Shown one piece after another: positions 29,733 through 38,229 of a stretch of 64,000 bases of DNA. The notes below the pieces were generated by a model. That model made no database searches, was not told where the DNA came from, and saw only the letters and a list, made by a program, of their open reading frames with translations. A program made the position numbers and the translations under genes. Position 1 is the stretch's first letter. The number at the start of each line of letters is the position of its first letter. The stretch is from Pseudomonas tumuqii (GTDB lineage: Bacteria > Pseudomonadota > Gammaproteobacteria > Pseudomonadales > Pseudomonadaceae): positions 62,001 through 126,000 of the forward strand of contig NZ_JAAOJA010000005.1 in NCBI RefSeq assembly GCF_013184545.1, given 5' to 3'.

Positions 29733-30140
29733 TCAGCCGTCGTTGCCGGCTTGCTGGACCAGGGTCATGGCAAAGACACCGTTGCCCACCGACCAGTCGG
29801 AATAGTCGTTTTCATGCATGAAAATAAAAATATCCCGCGCAGACAAGCCAGCCATCCGCTCCAGGTTATGGGCGATCGCGGCGTAAAGATCGCGCTTCAT
29901 CGCATCGCTGCGGCCGCGGCGCAGGGTGATTTCCACCACCACCAGCTGCTCCGATCGCGCGATGCCGTTAAAGCTACGGTCATAGAAGAACTGCTCGCCA
30001 CTGTACGCCGAAACCAGGTTGAACAGTTCCGACTCGGGCATGCCGATACTGTCGACCAAGGCCCTATGGATACCTTCGACAAGCTGTTGGCGGTGCATCT
30101 GACTGGTATTTTCATGAACATGGGTACGGACGAATGGCAT
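29733..30140 (-). CDS. Tautomerase-superfamily protein
   Basis: 135 residues. Begins Met-Pro, so removal of Met exposes the catalytic Pro1 of the tautomerase superfamily. The ~130-residue length, with HENTSQMHRQQLVEGIHRAL and a repeated beta-alpha-beta layout, fits the Tautomerase_2 / malonate semialdehyde decarboxylase-like group rather than 62-residue 4-OT. The substrate is unknown. It diverges from the LysR gene across 151 bp and is probably its target. It lies between dctD and dctB homologues. Confidence 0.7.
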   Translation of the reverse strand: MPFVRTHVHENTSQMHRQQLVEGIHRALVDSIGMPESELFNLVSAYSGEQFFYDRSFNGIARSEQLVVVEITLRRGRSDAMKRDLYAAIAHNLERMAGLSARDIFIFMHENDYSDWSVGNGVFAMTLVQQAGNDG

Positions 30141-30270
30141 TTGATTTTTCCTCTCTGATCCATAGGGGGGCGCGGCACTAGAGGCCTGCCGGCTCTTTGC
30201 CTGGAAGATCCAGGCGAGTCAGAGATTTGGATAAATCAGCCTTGCCGAAAAGCGATTTCCTTGGCCAATC

Positions 30271-30291
30271 TATGTGACATAAACTCACATA
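30271..30291. promoter_or_regulatory. Perfect inverted repeat abutting the LysR start
   Basis: TATGTGA-CATAAAC-TCACATA, 7-bp arms, ends at the nucleotide before the LysR ATG. It likely serves LysR binding or autoregulation. It leaves no room for a Shine-Dalgarno site, so the lysR message may be leaderless or the true start lies further in. Confidence 0.45.
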
Positions 30292-31191
30292 ATGAAACGC
30301 CGACTCCCCTCCCTGAACGCCCTGCGCGCCTTCGAAGCCGCCGCCCGGCTCGGTCGAATGACCGCGGCGGCCGATGAGCTGTCGGTCACGCCGGGCGCCA
30401 TCAGCCGTCAGGTACGACAGCTCGAATCCACCCTGGGGCTGCAGCTGTTCGAAGGCTCGAAGAACAAGCCGAGCCTGACCAGCCACGGCAGGGCGCTGCT
30501 GCCCAGCTTGTCGGCAGCGTTCGACCAGATGGAGAGCGCCTTGCGCGCGGTGACCGAGGACGCCCGGGGCACACTGGACGTCTTCTGCCTGGGGAGCTTC
30601 AGCATGCGCTGGCTGATCCCCCGGCTTTACCATTTCAACGAACTGCACCCGGACATTGACGTGCGGTTGAGCACCACTAACCAGCAGGCGCTGCCCCCTG
30701 GTGATCACTACGACGTCATCATCGATGTCGAAGCGAGCACTGCAGCGGCGCCAGCCCTCGAACTATTCCCAGAGAGTCTCGGCCCGGTGCTCGCGCCCGC
30801 TCTGGCGGCCACGCTGACCCTGCACGGCCCCGCGGATCTGGCGGGCGCGCCACTGCTGCGCACCAAAACCCGACGCAATGCCTGGGCAATGTGGTGCCAA
30901 TCGGTGGGCGTGGTTCCGCTGGCGGCTTCGGGCCCCGAATTCGAGCACTATTTCTTCAGCCTGGAAGCCGCTCTTGGCGGCCTGGGTGTCTGCGTCGCGC
31001 CTTGGCATCTGGTCGCCGATGACGTGCTCGGCGGCCGCTTGATCGCGCCCTTCGGTTTTCAGCAAAGCGGTTATCGCTACGTGGCGCGTGGCCGGCCGCG
31101 GCACCAGCACGCCGAGTCGTTTTGCCAATGGTTGGTGCAGCAGGCGGAGCAGGCGCCGCTGCCGCTGGTCTGCAGCTTAACCGGCCGCTAG
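30292..31191 (+). CDS. LysR family transcriptional regulator (GcvA-like)
   Basis: 299 residues. N-terminal winged helix (RLPSLNALRAFEAAARLGRMTAAADELSV pattern, residues ~4-60), then a substrate-binding domain. The opening PSLNALRAFEAAARLG and the AISRQVRQLE recognition helix are characteristic of the GcvA/AmpR-like branch. Divergent from the tautomerase gene. The stop overlaps that of the convergent kinase gene in a CTAG. Confidence 0.85.
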   Translation: MKRRLPSLNALRAFEAAARLGRMTAAADELSVTPGAISRQVRQLESTLGLQLFEGSKNKPSLTSHGRALLPSLSAAFDQMESALRAVTEDARGTLDVFCLGSFSMRWLIPRLYHFNELHPDIDVRLSTTNQQALPPGDHYDVIIDVEASTAAAPALELFPESLGPVLAPALAATLTLHGPADLAGAPLLRTKTRRNAWAMWCQSVGVVPLAASGPEFEHYFFSLEAALGGLGVCVAPWHLVADDVLGGRLIAPFGFQQSGYRYVARGRPRHQHAESFCQWLVQQAEQAPLPLVCSLTGR

Positions 31192-32942
31192 ACGCCCGGC
31201 GCGGCCGGCAACCTGAGGGTGAACAGCGCGCCGCGCTCGCCATTGGCCACCTCCAGACTCCCGCCCAGCTCACGGACGATGCCGTAGGACACCGCCAGGC
31301 CCAGGCCCAGGCCCTGGCCCACCGGTTTGGTGGTGAAGAACGGCTCGAATACGCGCGTCAGGTTTTCATCGGCGATGCCGCCGCCCGTGTCGCCGATACG
31401 CAGCAGGCACTGCTCGCCCTGGCGCTGGATCGACACGCTGAGCAACCGCTGCTCGGCGCAGGCCATGGCATCCAGGGCATTGTTCAGCAGGTTGAGCAGC
31501 ACCTGCTCGAGGCGAATCGCATCGCCCAGCACCATGGCGTTGCTGTCGGTTTCGCAGTGCAACTCCACCTGTTCGCTGCGCAGGCGTGGCGCCAGCAGTT
31601 GCAGCGCCTGCTCCAGCACGTCACCCAGGCGCAAGCGTTCGCTGAGGCCGGCCGGGCTCTTGCGGGCGAAGGTCTTCAGGTGCCCGGTGAGCCCGGCCAT
31701 GCGTTGCAGCAAGCCGTCGATGCGGCGCAAGCCTTCGTGCACATCGGCCTGGCGACCGCTGTCGAGCAGCAGGCGCAGGCTGCCCAGCTGCATCTGCATG
31801 GCGGTCAGTGGCTGGTTGATTTCATGGGCCATGGCCGCCGACATCTGCCCCAGGGCGGCCATCTTCGCCGCATGCACCAGGCCATCCTGGGCCTCGCGCA
31901 GCTCGGCGGTGCGCAGCGCCACCTCGCGTTCCAGGCGCTCGCGAATGCCCGCCTGCAGGCGCTGGTTCTTGCGCCGCTGGGCGAGAAACAACAGCAGAAA
32001 CGCCAGGGTCATCCACACCCCGGCGGCGGCCAGGCGGTAGCTGCGCACGCTGTTCACCAGCGCCTGCGGCTCGACCAGCAGGTGCAGGGTCCAGTCTTCC
32101 TCGGGCAGCGCCAGGCGTTGCCAGAGGTAGTCGCGGCGCCCGTCCGGGCCATCGACCCGACGCCATTCGCTGTCCTCGCCGATGCGCTGGCGCAACTCGC
32201 TGGCCAGCGGTTGCAGCGCCTGCTCGGCGTACTTGCGCACCTCCACCAGCTCGGCGCGGGCCTGTTCGCTCAATGCCTCCAGGGCAAGAAAGCGCCAGGC
32301 CGGGCGGCTGCTGAGAATCACCACCGAGTAGCTGTCGGCCACCAGCAACACCCCGGACTGCCCGGCCCACTCGCGCTGCAACGCCTCCAGTTCGAGCTTG
32401 GCCACCAGCACGCCGAGCACGCTGCCGTCATCGTCGCGCACCACATGGGAGAGGAAATAACCTGGAACCCCGGTGGTCACGCCCACCGCGAAATAGCGCC
32501 CGGACGACTGGCGCACGGCATCCTGAAAGTAGGGGCGGAAGGCGTAGTTGTTGCCGACGAAGCTGCTCCAGTCGCGCCAGTTGCTCGCCACCAGCGTCTC
32601 GCCCCGGCTGTCGAGCAGGTAGAGCACGGTGGAGCCGGCGGCGGCATTCAACTGTTCCAGGCGCTGATTAAGTTTTTCGCGCAGCAGGCGATCGTTCGGC
32701 GCATGCAGCAGCGACTTGATATCGCTGTCCAGCGCCAGCACCTCGGGCACCGAGCGGAAGCGCTCGACCAGGGTATGAATCGACTGGGCATAGAGTTGCA
32801 ACTGGCCACGCGCCTCGACGCTGCGCTCCTGCCAGGCGCGCTGCTCGGCATAGCGGCCGGCCAGCCACATGCTGACGAGCAGGCCGAGGAGGATCAGCAG
32901 CACGATCAGGATGACGCGGTAACGCGGGAAGAAAGCGGGCAT
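31188..32942 (-). CDS. DctB-like sensor histidine kinase
   Basis: 584 residues. A membrane helix at ~8-30, a periplasmic double-Cache-like sensor (~35-290) and a second helix around 300 are followed by a coiled linker, an H-box AMAHEINQPLTAM and a HATPase domain (NLLNNALDA; GDTGGGI; GLGLGLAVS). DctB-type kinases sense C4-dicarboxylates or related acids. The cognate regulator is probably the DctD-like protein at 28241-29593, separated by an inserted LysR/tautomerase pair. The start at 32942 (MPAFFPRYRV) puts the first helix at the N-terminus. Confidence 0.85.
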   Translation of the reverse strand: MPAFFPRYRVILIVLLILLGLLVSMWLAGRYAEQRAWQERSVEARGQLQLYAQSIHTLVERFRSVPEVLALDSDIKSLLHAPNDRLLREKLNQRLEQLNAAAGSTVLYLLDSRGETLVASNWRDWSSFVGNNYAFRPYFQDAVRQSSGRYFAVGVTTGVPGYFLSHVVRDDDGSVLGVLVAKLELEALQREWAGQSGVLLVADSYSVVILSSRPAWRFLALEALSEQARAELVEVRKYAEQALQPLASELRQRIGEDSEWRRVDGPDGRRDYLWQRLALPEEDWTLHLLVEPQALVNSVRSYRLAAAGVWMTLAFLLLFLAQRRKNQRLQAGIRERLEREVALRTAELREAQDGLVHAAKMAALGQMSAAMAHEINQPLTAMQMQLGSLRLLLDSGRQADVHEGLRRIDGLLQRMAGLTGHLKTFARKSPAGLSERLRLGDVLEQALQLLAPRLRSEQVELHCETDSNAMVLGDAIRLEQVLLNLLNNALDAMACAEQRLLSVSIQRQGEQCLLRIGDTGGGIADENLTRVFEPFFTTKPVGQGLGLGLAVSYGIVRELGGSLEVANGERGALFTLRLPAAPGV

Positions 32943-33069
32943 GCGCGACTCGCAGCAAGGCAATCCCGGCATGGTAAGGCAAAAGCGCCCGGCATCGCTG
33001 CCGGTATGTTCGATGGCCGCCAACGGCTATAGTCGTCACTCGGCCGGTCCGGCCAACGAGCGAATCAGC

Positions 33070-33906
33070 ATGGCAAAGACCAAGGCAGATCAAGCAACCA
33101 GCCCGCGCTTCTGGCGCGACGCCCAATTGCCGTTCGTCGAGGCGCGCGATGTGCTGGATGGGCGTCAGTTGTGCTACGCGCCGCACTCCCATGAGTTTTT
33201 CTCGATCGGCGCCATCACCCGCGGACGCAGTACCTACCTCAACGAAAAGGCCCGCGAGCGGCTCGCCGCCGGCACCGTGGTGCTGATGAACCCGGGCGAC
33301 GTGCATGCCTGCAACCCCCTGGACGGCCAGGCGTGGTCCTACCGCATGTTCTATGTCGACGTGGCCTGGCTGACCGAACTGCAGCACCAGCTGGGCTTCA
33401 GCCGCAACCAACCGTTGCGCGCCTTCGCCGATATCCTCAGCCACGATCCCGTGCTCTACCGCGGCCTGAACCGCCTCTATCGCCTGCTCGGCGACGACCA
33501 GGCCGAGGTCATGCACAAGCATTGCGCGTTGCTGGATTTTTTCGCCGAGCTGCAGCAACGCCTCGACCCCGCACCGGCCAAGCCACGCGAGGACAACCCG
33601 CGCCTGCGCCTGGCCGCCGAGTTAATCCGCGAACGCTGCACCGAGGCGCTGAAGCTGGAGGACATCTGTGCGGCGGCCGGGCTTTCGGCGTCCTACCTGA
33701 CCCGCAGTTTCCGCCGCTGCTACGGCATGACCCCGCATGCCTACCTGATCAACAGCCGCGTCCAGTTCGCCCAGGCCCGCCTCAGGCGTGGCGGACAGAT
33801 CGCCGAGGTCGCCCTGGCGGCCGGCTTCGCCGATCAGGCGCACCTGCAGCGCACCTTCAAGCAGCTGCTCGCCGCTACCCCCGGGCAATACCGCCATGCG
33901 CACTGA
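33070..33906 (+). CDS. AraC family transcriptional regulator
   Basis: 278 residues. N-terminal cupin (CYAPHSHEFFSIGAITRG, with His residues) and C-terminal double helix-turn-helix (LKLEDICAAAGLSASYLTRSFRR; IAEVALAAGFADQAHLQRTFKQ). Such regulators commonly sit beside the LysE-type exporter gene they control. Here that exporter is convergent and adjacent, with no gap. The ATG at 33070 gives the expected cupin spacing. Confidence 0.85.
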   Translation: MAKTKADQATSPRFWRDAQLPFVEARDVLDGRQLCYAPHSHEFFSIGAITRGRSTYLNEKARERLAAGTVVLMNPGDVHACNPLDGQAWSYRMFYVDVAWLTELQHQLGFSRNQPLRAFADILSHDPVLYRGLNRLYRLLGDDQAEVMHKHCALLDFFAELQQRLDPAPAKPREDNPRLRLAAELIRERCTEALKLEDICAAAGLSASYLTRSFRRCYGMTPHAYLINSRVQFAQARLRRGGQIAEVALAAGFADQAHLQRTFKQLLAATPGQYRHAH

Positions 33907-34494
33907 TCACCACAGCAGCAGATAGAGCGCCGAGGCCACCAGCAGCAGGGCCAGGCCGCGATTGAACAGGCGCATGCGCCGCGGCTGCTCGAGGTACTGG
34001 CGCAGGAAGGCGCCGGCATAGGCCCAGCAGGCGATCGACAGGTAGCAGATGACGAAATACAGCGCGGCGAACTGGCCGACCAGATACGGCTCGCCATCGG
34101 CCGCGAACGCCCCTATGCCGGCCAGCGATGCCAGCCACGCCTTGGGGTTGAGCCACTGCATCGCCGCGCCGCTGAACAGCCCGGGCGCGCGCTGCGCCTT
34201 GCCGCTATCGAGCCGACCGTCGTCGCGCGCCAGGCCATAGGCCATATAGAGCAAGAAGGCCACGCCGGCCCCATGCAGCAGGGTCTTCAACGGCGGCCAC
34301 TGCTGCAACAGCTGTTGCAGGCCCAGGCCCATGGCCAATAACAGCAGGGTAAAGCCCAGGGTCGCCCCGGTCACATGCCACAGGCTGGCGCGCAGGCCAT
34401 AACGGGCGCCGGCGCTGAGCGCCACCAGATTGACCGGCCCAGGGGAAATCGAAGCGGCCAGGGCAAAGGCCGCCATGGAAAGTAGCACCGTCAT
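33907..34494 (-). CDS. LysE family amino-acid exporter
   Basis: 195 residues, about six membrane helices. The motif AASISPGPVNLVALSAGARYG is the LysE/RhtB signature, and QWLNPKAWLASLAG is the second conserved block. Exports an amino acid or related compound. Probably controlled by the adjacent AraC protein. Confidence 0.88.
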   Translation of the reverse strand: MTVLLSMAAFALAASISPGPVNLVALSAGARYGLRASLWHVTGATLGFTLLLLAMGLGLQQLLQQWPPLKTLLHGAGVAFLLYMAYGLARDDGRLDSGKAQRAPGLFSGAAMQWLNPKAWLASLAGIGAFAADGEPYLVGQFAALYFVICYLSIACWAYAGAFLRQYLEQPRRMRLFNRGLALLLVASALYLLLW

Positions 34495-34579
34495 CGCACA
34501 CCCATTCAGTTCGCCGATAGAGCGGCAATACTGACGGGCGCGATCCGTGCGGTATTGAAGAAAAGTGCCCTGCCCAGCT

Positions 34580-35764
34580 TCAGCGATACAGATCCGCCCG
34601 GGTCCAGGGCAGGTCGTGGCTGCCGTCGGCGTGCGGCTTGACCGCGAGGATCTGGTGCAGGTTCATCCAGCCGCGGGCGAAACCGTAGGCGCAGCCGGCC
34701 AGGTACAGGCGCCAGATGCGCAGGGCCTGCTCGGGCACCAGTTGCGCGGCCTGCTCCAGCTGGGTTTCCAGGCGCGCGCTCCAGTGCTCCAGGGTGCGCG
34801 CGTAGTGCAGGCGCAGGCTTTCCACGTCGACCACTTCCAGGCCGGCATCGCTGAGCTCTGTGGTCATGGTCGCCAGGTGCGGCAGTTCGCCGTGGGGGAA
34901 CACGTAGCGGCCGATGAACTCGCCGCCGCCGCGCGCGACCGGGCGGCCGTCGCTGTGTTTCGCGGTGATGCCATGGTTCATCACCAGGCCGCCGCTCTTC
35001 ACCGCGCCGAACAGGCGCTGGCAATACAGCGGCAGGTTGGCGTGGCCGACGTGCTCGAACATGCCGACGCTGACCACCTTGTCGAAGCGGCCGTCCTGCG
35101 GCAGGTCGCGATAGTCCAGCAGTTCCAGCTGCACCTGCGCCGCCAGCCCTTCATCCTTGACCCGTTGCCGGGCCAGTTGCAGCTGCGCCTGGCTGAGGGT
35201 GATGCCATACACCTCGACGCCGAATTCACGGGCGGCGAAGCGCGCCAGCCCGCCCCAGCCGCAACCGACATCGAGCAGACGCTCGCCCGGCTGCAGGCGC
35301 AACTTGCGGCACAGGTGGCGCAGCTTGGCCTGCTGGGCCTGCTCGAGGTCTTCGCCGCCGGTCTCGAAGTAGGCGCAGGAATAGACCATCTCGCGGTCCA
35401 GCCAGAGCGCGTAGAAGTCGTTGGACAGGTCGTAGTGGTAGCTGATCGCCGCCGCGTCGGTGGCCTTGTCGTGGGCGCTGCGCGGCTGCTCGGGGAGCGA
35501 CTCTTCGTCGAGCAGCGCCTGGCTGAGGGCATCGCCGAGTTCGATCACCGCACTCATCGATCCTTCCAGCTCCAGGCGCCCCTCGACATAGGCGCCGCCC
35601 AGGGCAGCCAGGCTCGGGTGAGCCAGTTGCGCCACCAGGCTCGGGTCTTTGACCACCATGGTGACCCGCGGCTCGGGTCCCAGATCGATCTGCTTGCCGT
35701 CCCACAGACGTAGCCGCAGCGGCAATTGCAGATCACGCAGGTTAGGCGGCAGATACGCGAGCAT
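34580..35764 (-). CDS. cfa: Cyclopropane-fatty-acyl-phospholipid synthase
   Basis: 394 residues. Adds a methylene group from SAM across cis double bonds of membrane lipids. SAM-binding LLDVGCGWGGLARFAA lies around 160-175, MVYSCAYFE before it, SVGMFEHVGH and the GGGEFIGRYVFP block after it, all characteristic of Cfa. A GGAGG site precedes the ATG. It lies 81 bp after bufC on the same strand, so it might share that transcript, though a functional link is not obvious. Confidence 0.88.
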   Translation of the reverse strand: MLAYLPPNLRDLQLPLRLRLWDGKQIDLGPEPRVTMVVKDPSLVAQLAHPSLAALGGAYVEGRLELEGSMSAVIELGDALSQALLDEESLPEQPRSAHDKATDAAAISYHYDLSNDFYALWLDREMVYSCAYFETGGEDLEQAQQAKLRHLCRKLRLQPGERLLDVGCGWGGLARFAAREFGVEVYGITLSQAQLQLARQRVKDEGLAAQVQLELLDYRDLPQDGRFDKVVSVGMFEHVGHANLPLYCQRLFGAVKSGGLVMNHGITAKHSDGRPVARGGGEFIGRYVFPHGELPHLATMTTELSDAGLEVVDVESLRLHYARTLEHWSARLETQLEQAAQLVPEQALRIWRLYLAGCAYGFARGWMNLHQILAVKPHADGSHDLPWTRADLYR

Positions 35765-35845
35765 AGAAACCTCCAGCTGAACAAAATCACTGAAAGACTA
35801 GTTCAACTGACTCGCTTGTCAGGCCATCGGTTCCATAGATAATGG

Positions 35846-36631
35846 CTATCCGCCATGTCGTTGCAACAGGCCGTCGCCAAGCCACTGGCGCAGCCAGGTG
35901 GCGGCCTGCAGCGGCGCCTCCTGCCCCAGCTGGTGCAGGTGCGCACAGAGCTCGGCGAAACTCCAGCCGGCCACCGCCATGCCGTGCAAGGCCGCGGCCT
36001 CGTCGGGTTCCAGGCTGCGGTACTGGCTGACCAGGCCGTGGCGCCAGATCAGGCAGACCTGCGCCTGCTCCAGCGCCGTGCTGGCGGGAAAGGCATCCTG
36101 CGCCTTGCTCGCGCGCCAGAGCGCCAGGCTGTTGTGCCGGCAGAGCTGCCATTGCACGCTGGGCAGCAGGCGCACCTGCAGGTTCGGCCAGTCCTCGGCG
36201 GGCAGACTGGCCACCTGCGCCAGGGTCAGGGGTTCAGCCGCGGCCGCGTCGAAGGCCAGGCCGAACGCCCACTCCAACCGCGCCAGTTCGCCGAGCGGGG
36301 CCGCCTGTGCCGGCACCAGATAGGTCTCGATGAAGCTCGCCAACTCGGCGCCCAGCCAGCGCAGGCTGAAGTACCGCGAGGGGTGCGCCGCGATATAGGC
36401 GCCGGCCAACGCATCGAACTGCTGGTCGCCGAGCCAGCCGTGCACGGCCGGATAATCGCCGCGCAAGGCTTCCAGCAGGCGCGCGCGGTAGGCGTTGTGG
36501 TAGATCGCCAGGCCCTGTTCGGCACTCAGCGCCGGGCTGCCGAGCAGGCTGGCACGCAACGCCGGACTGGCTGTCGGGTCGCCGCCGAGCAGGTAGGCCT
36601 CGAGTTCGCGCTGCCAGTCGTTCAGGCGCAT
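35846..36631 (-). CDS. bufC: BufC/HvfC-type partner protein (DUF2063)
   Basis: 261 residues. DUF2063 proteins pair with DUF692 enzymes and help recruit the precursor peptide. The N-terminal LNDWQRELEAYLLGG and the ALSAEQGLAIYHNAYRARLLEAL block are family hallmarks. The start overlaps the bufB stop by 10 nt. Predicted cytosolic. Confidence 0.85.
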   Translation of the reverse strand: MRLNDWQRELEAYLLGGDPTASPALRASLLGSPALSAEQGLAIYHNAYRARLLEALRGDYPAVHGWLGDQQFDALAGAYIAAHPSRYFSLRWLGAELASFIETYLVPAQAAPLGELARLEWAFGLAFDAAAAEPLTLAQVASLPAEDWPNLQVRLLPSVQWQLCRHNSLALWRASKAQDAFPASTALEQAQVCLIWRHGLVSQYRSLEPDEAAALHGMAVAGWSFAELCAHLHQLGQEAPLQAATWLRQWLGDGLLQRHGG

Positions 36632-37467
36632 GGCCGGTACTCCTGCAGAGCCACGGCGGCATAGGCGCGCGCCTGCTCCAGTTCGCCGAGTAGCTCGTCC
36701 AGCACCGGGTAGTGGTCGTCACGCTCGAGCAGGGTGGCCACCGGGCCGAGGTGGCGCAGGGTGCGCTGATACAGCTGCCAGACCGGATCGCTGACCGGCT
36801 GGTCGTGGGTGTCGATCAGGTAGCTGCCGTAATCGCTGTGCCCGGCCAGGTGCAGTTGGCGGATCCGCTGCTTGGGCAGCCCGCTGATGAAGTCCCAGGG
36901 CTCGAAGCCATGGTTGCGCGCGCTGACGTAGACGTTGTTGACGTCGAGCAGCAGCTCGCAGCCGCTGAGTTCGCTGAGCGCGGCGAGGAACTGCCATTCG
37001 CTGAACTGATCGTCGGCGCTGCGCAGGTAGCTGGAGACGTTCTCCAGCACCAGCGGCCGCTCGAGCAGGTCCTGCACCTGGCGCACCCGCGCGGCGACGT
37101 ACTGCAGGCTTTCCTCGGTGTAGGGCAGCGGCAACAGGTCATGCAACTGGTGGGCGTTGCCGCGGCTCCAGCACAGGTGATCGGAGATCCACGCCGGCTG
37201 CACCCGCTGCGCCAGGCGCTTGAGCCGGCGCAGGTAGTCGTGGTCCAGTTGGTGCGGGCCGCCGATCGACAGCGACACGCCATGCATCACCAGCGGGTAG
37301 TGCTCGCCGATGGCGTCCAGGTAATAGAGCGGCTTGCCGCCCTCGACCAGGTAGTTTTCCGAGATGATCTCGAACCAGTCGACAGCCGGTCGCTGCTCGA
37401 GAATCGCTTGGTAATAGGGAGTGCGCAGGCCCAGGCCATAGCCCAGGCTGGATGATTCGGCGGACAT
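36622..37467 (-). CDS. bufB: Multinuclear iron oxidase BufB (MNIO, DUF692)
   Basis: 281 residues, TIM-barrel DUF692 family. MNIO enzymes modify cysteines of RiPP precursors; in bufferin systems they form thiooxazoles that bind copper. Metal-ligand segments are visible: HGVSLSIG, SDHLCW, LENVSSY, LDVNNVYVS, HLAGH and DTHDQPV. The ATG at 37467 follows bufA by 61 bp. The copper role is from the literature on the family; nothing in this sequence proves it. Confidence 0.88.
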   Translation of the reverse strand: MSAESSSLGYGLGLRTPYYQAILEQRPAVDWFEIISENYLVEGGKPLYYLDAIGEHYPLVMHGVSLSIGGPHQLDHDYLRRLKRLAQRVQPAWISDHLCWSRGNAHQLHDLLPLPYTEESLQYVAARVRQVQDLLERPLVLENVSSYLRSADDQFSEWQFLAALSELSGCELLLDVNNVYVSARNHGFEPWDFISGLPKQRIRQLHLAGHSDYGSYLIDTHDQPVSDPVWQLYQRTLRHLGPVATLLERDDHYPVLDELLGELEQARAYAAVALQEYRPCA

Positions 37468-37528
37468 GTCAGGCTCCTTGAACAACCGCGGGAGCGGAGT
37501 GGCCGTAATCCGGCCACTCCGGGTGCCG

Positions 37529-37783
37529 TCACTCGCCGACGGTGCCCTTGGCCGCATTGCACTCGGCCAGGGTCATGCTCTTGAAGCCCTGGCCCTTGCA
37601 GGCACCCTGGCCCTTGCAGCTGTTGTTCGCGGTCTTGCAATCGTTCTGGCCCTTGCAGCCGTTGATGCCATAACAGTGCACCTTGGCTTCTTCGGCCACC
37701 GCCATGGTGCTGGTCAGGCCGGCGAACAGGGTAGCGGCGGCAAACGCCAGGGCGGCGCCGGAAGCCATAGTCTTGGTAGTCAT
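37529..37783 (-). CDS. bufA: Bufferin-type precursor peptide (DUF2282-like, six Cys)
   Basis: 84 residues. A Sec-type signal peptide (about 1-30, ending MAVA) is followed by a core with six cysteines: C37, C43, C49, C56, C62, C75, several in repeated CKGQ/CK contexts (GCKGQNDCK, SCKGQGACKGQG). Six Cys plus a signal peptide directly before a DUF692 gene is the bufferin arrangement: a periplasmic peptide, modified on Cys, thought to buffer copper. The first gene of bufABC, 200 bp after dmpI on the same strand. Confidence 0.82.
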   Translation of the reverse strand: MTTKTMASGAALAFAAATLFAGLTSTMAVAEEAKVHCYGINGCKGQNDCKTANNSCKGQGACKGQGFKSMTLAECNAAKGTVGE

Positions 37784-37860
37784 GGGGTAATCCTCGAATA
37801 GTCTGGGAGTGCCGATCGCCGCAAGGTTTGCAGGCCGGCATTCAACTAGAGCGAGGTCGC

Positions 37861-37883
37861 GGCGTGGCGTTACAGGCCACGCC
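37861..37883. other. Hairpin between dmpI and bufA
   Basis: GGCGTGGC-GTTACAG-GCCACGCC, an 8-bp perfect stem in the 200-bp gap. It lacks a T run, so it is not a classical terminator. It may attenuate dmp transcription or separate the buf operon. GTAAC lies in the loop on the minus strand, loosely like an ECF -35, with no clear -10. Confidence 0.35.
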
Positions 37884-37983
37884 GAGATTTCTTGCCGATA
37901 GGCGTTCCGACGACAACGGCAATACCGCGTCCAAGATGAGCGCAAGGCAGTCCGCCGCCAACGCCGGGCGGCGGCACAGGCCA

Positions 37984-38175
37984 CTAGCGCCTGACCTTGC
38001 TCGCCGGTTCGCCGCCGATGCCGAAGTGGTTGCTCGGCATCTCGGTGATGATGACCCGTACCCGTTCGATCGGCGCGTCCAGCGAGCGCGACATGGCCTC
38101 GCTGACTTCGCGGATCAGGGTTTCCTTCTGCTCGTTGCTGCGACCTTCGAGGATGTACAACTGGGCGATGGGCAT
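37984..38175 (-). CDS. dmpI: 4-oxalocrotonate (2-hydroxymuconate) tautomerase
   Basis: 63 residues starting Met-Pro, so Pro1 becomes the catalytic base; R38/R39-type arginines occur in [11 protein letters not shown]. It ketonises 2-hydroxymuconate in the 4-oxalocrotonate branch. The ATG at 38175 is required to expose Pro1; an ATG 18 nt upstream is discounted. Last gene of the dmp operon. Confidence 0.92.
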   Translation of the reverse strand: MPIAQLYILEGRSNEQKETLIREVSEAMSRSLDAPIERVRVIITEMPSNHFGIGGEPASKVRR

Positions 38176-38229
38176 GGCCTCGTCCTCCAACAATAGAGGC
38201 GGCCGACCGTGCAGGCCGGCCGCGGGGGT

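Noticed and set aside
35765-35845. A missing bufD (DoxX) gene hidden after bufC
   Set aside because: The gap is only 81 bp and the next gene is clearly cyclopropane fatty acid synthase.
37861-37883. Rho-independent terminator of the dmp operon or an ECF sigma promoter for buf
   Set aside because: The stem has no T run, and the GTAAC in the loop has no convincing -10 at the right distance. Kept only as an unexplained hairpin.
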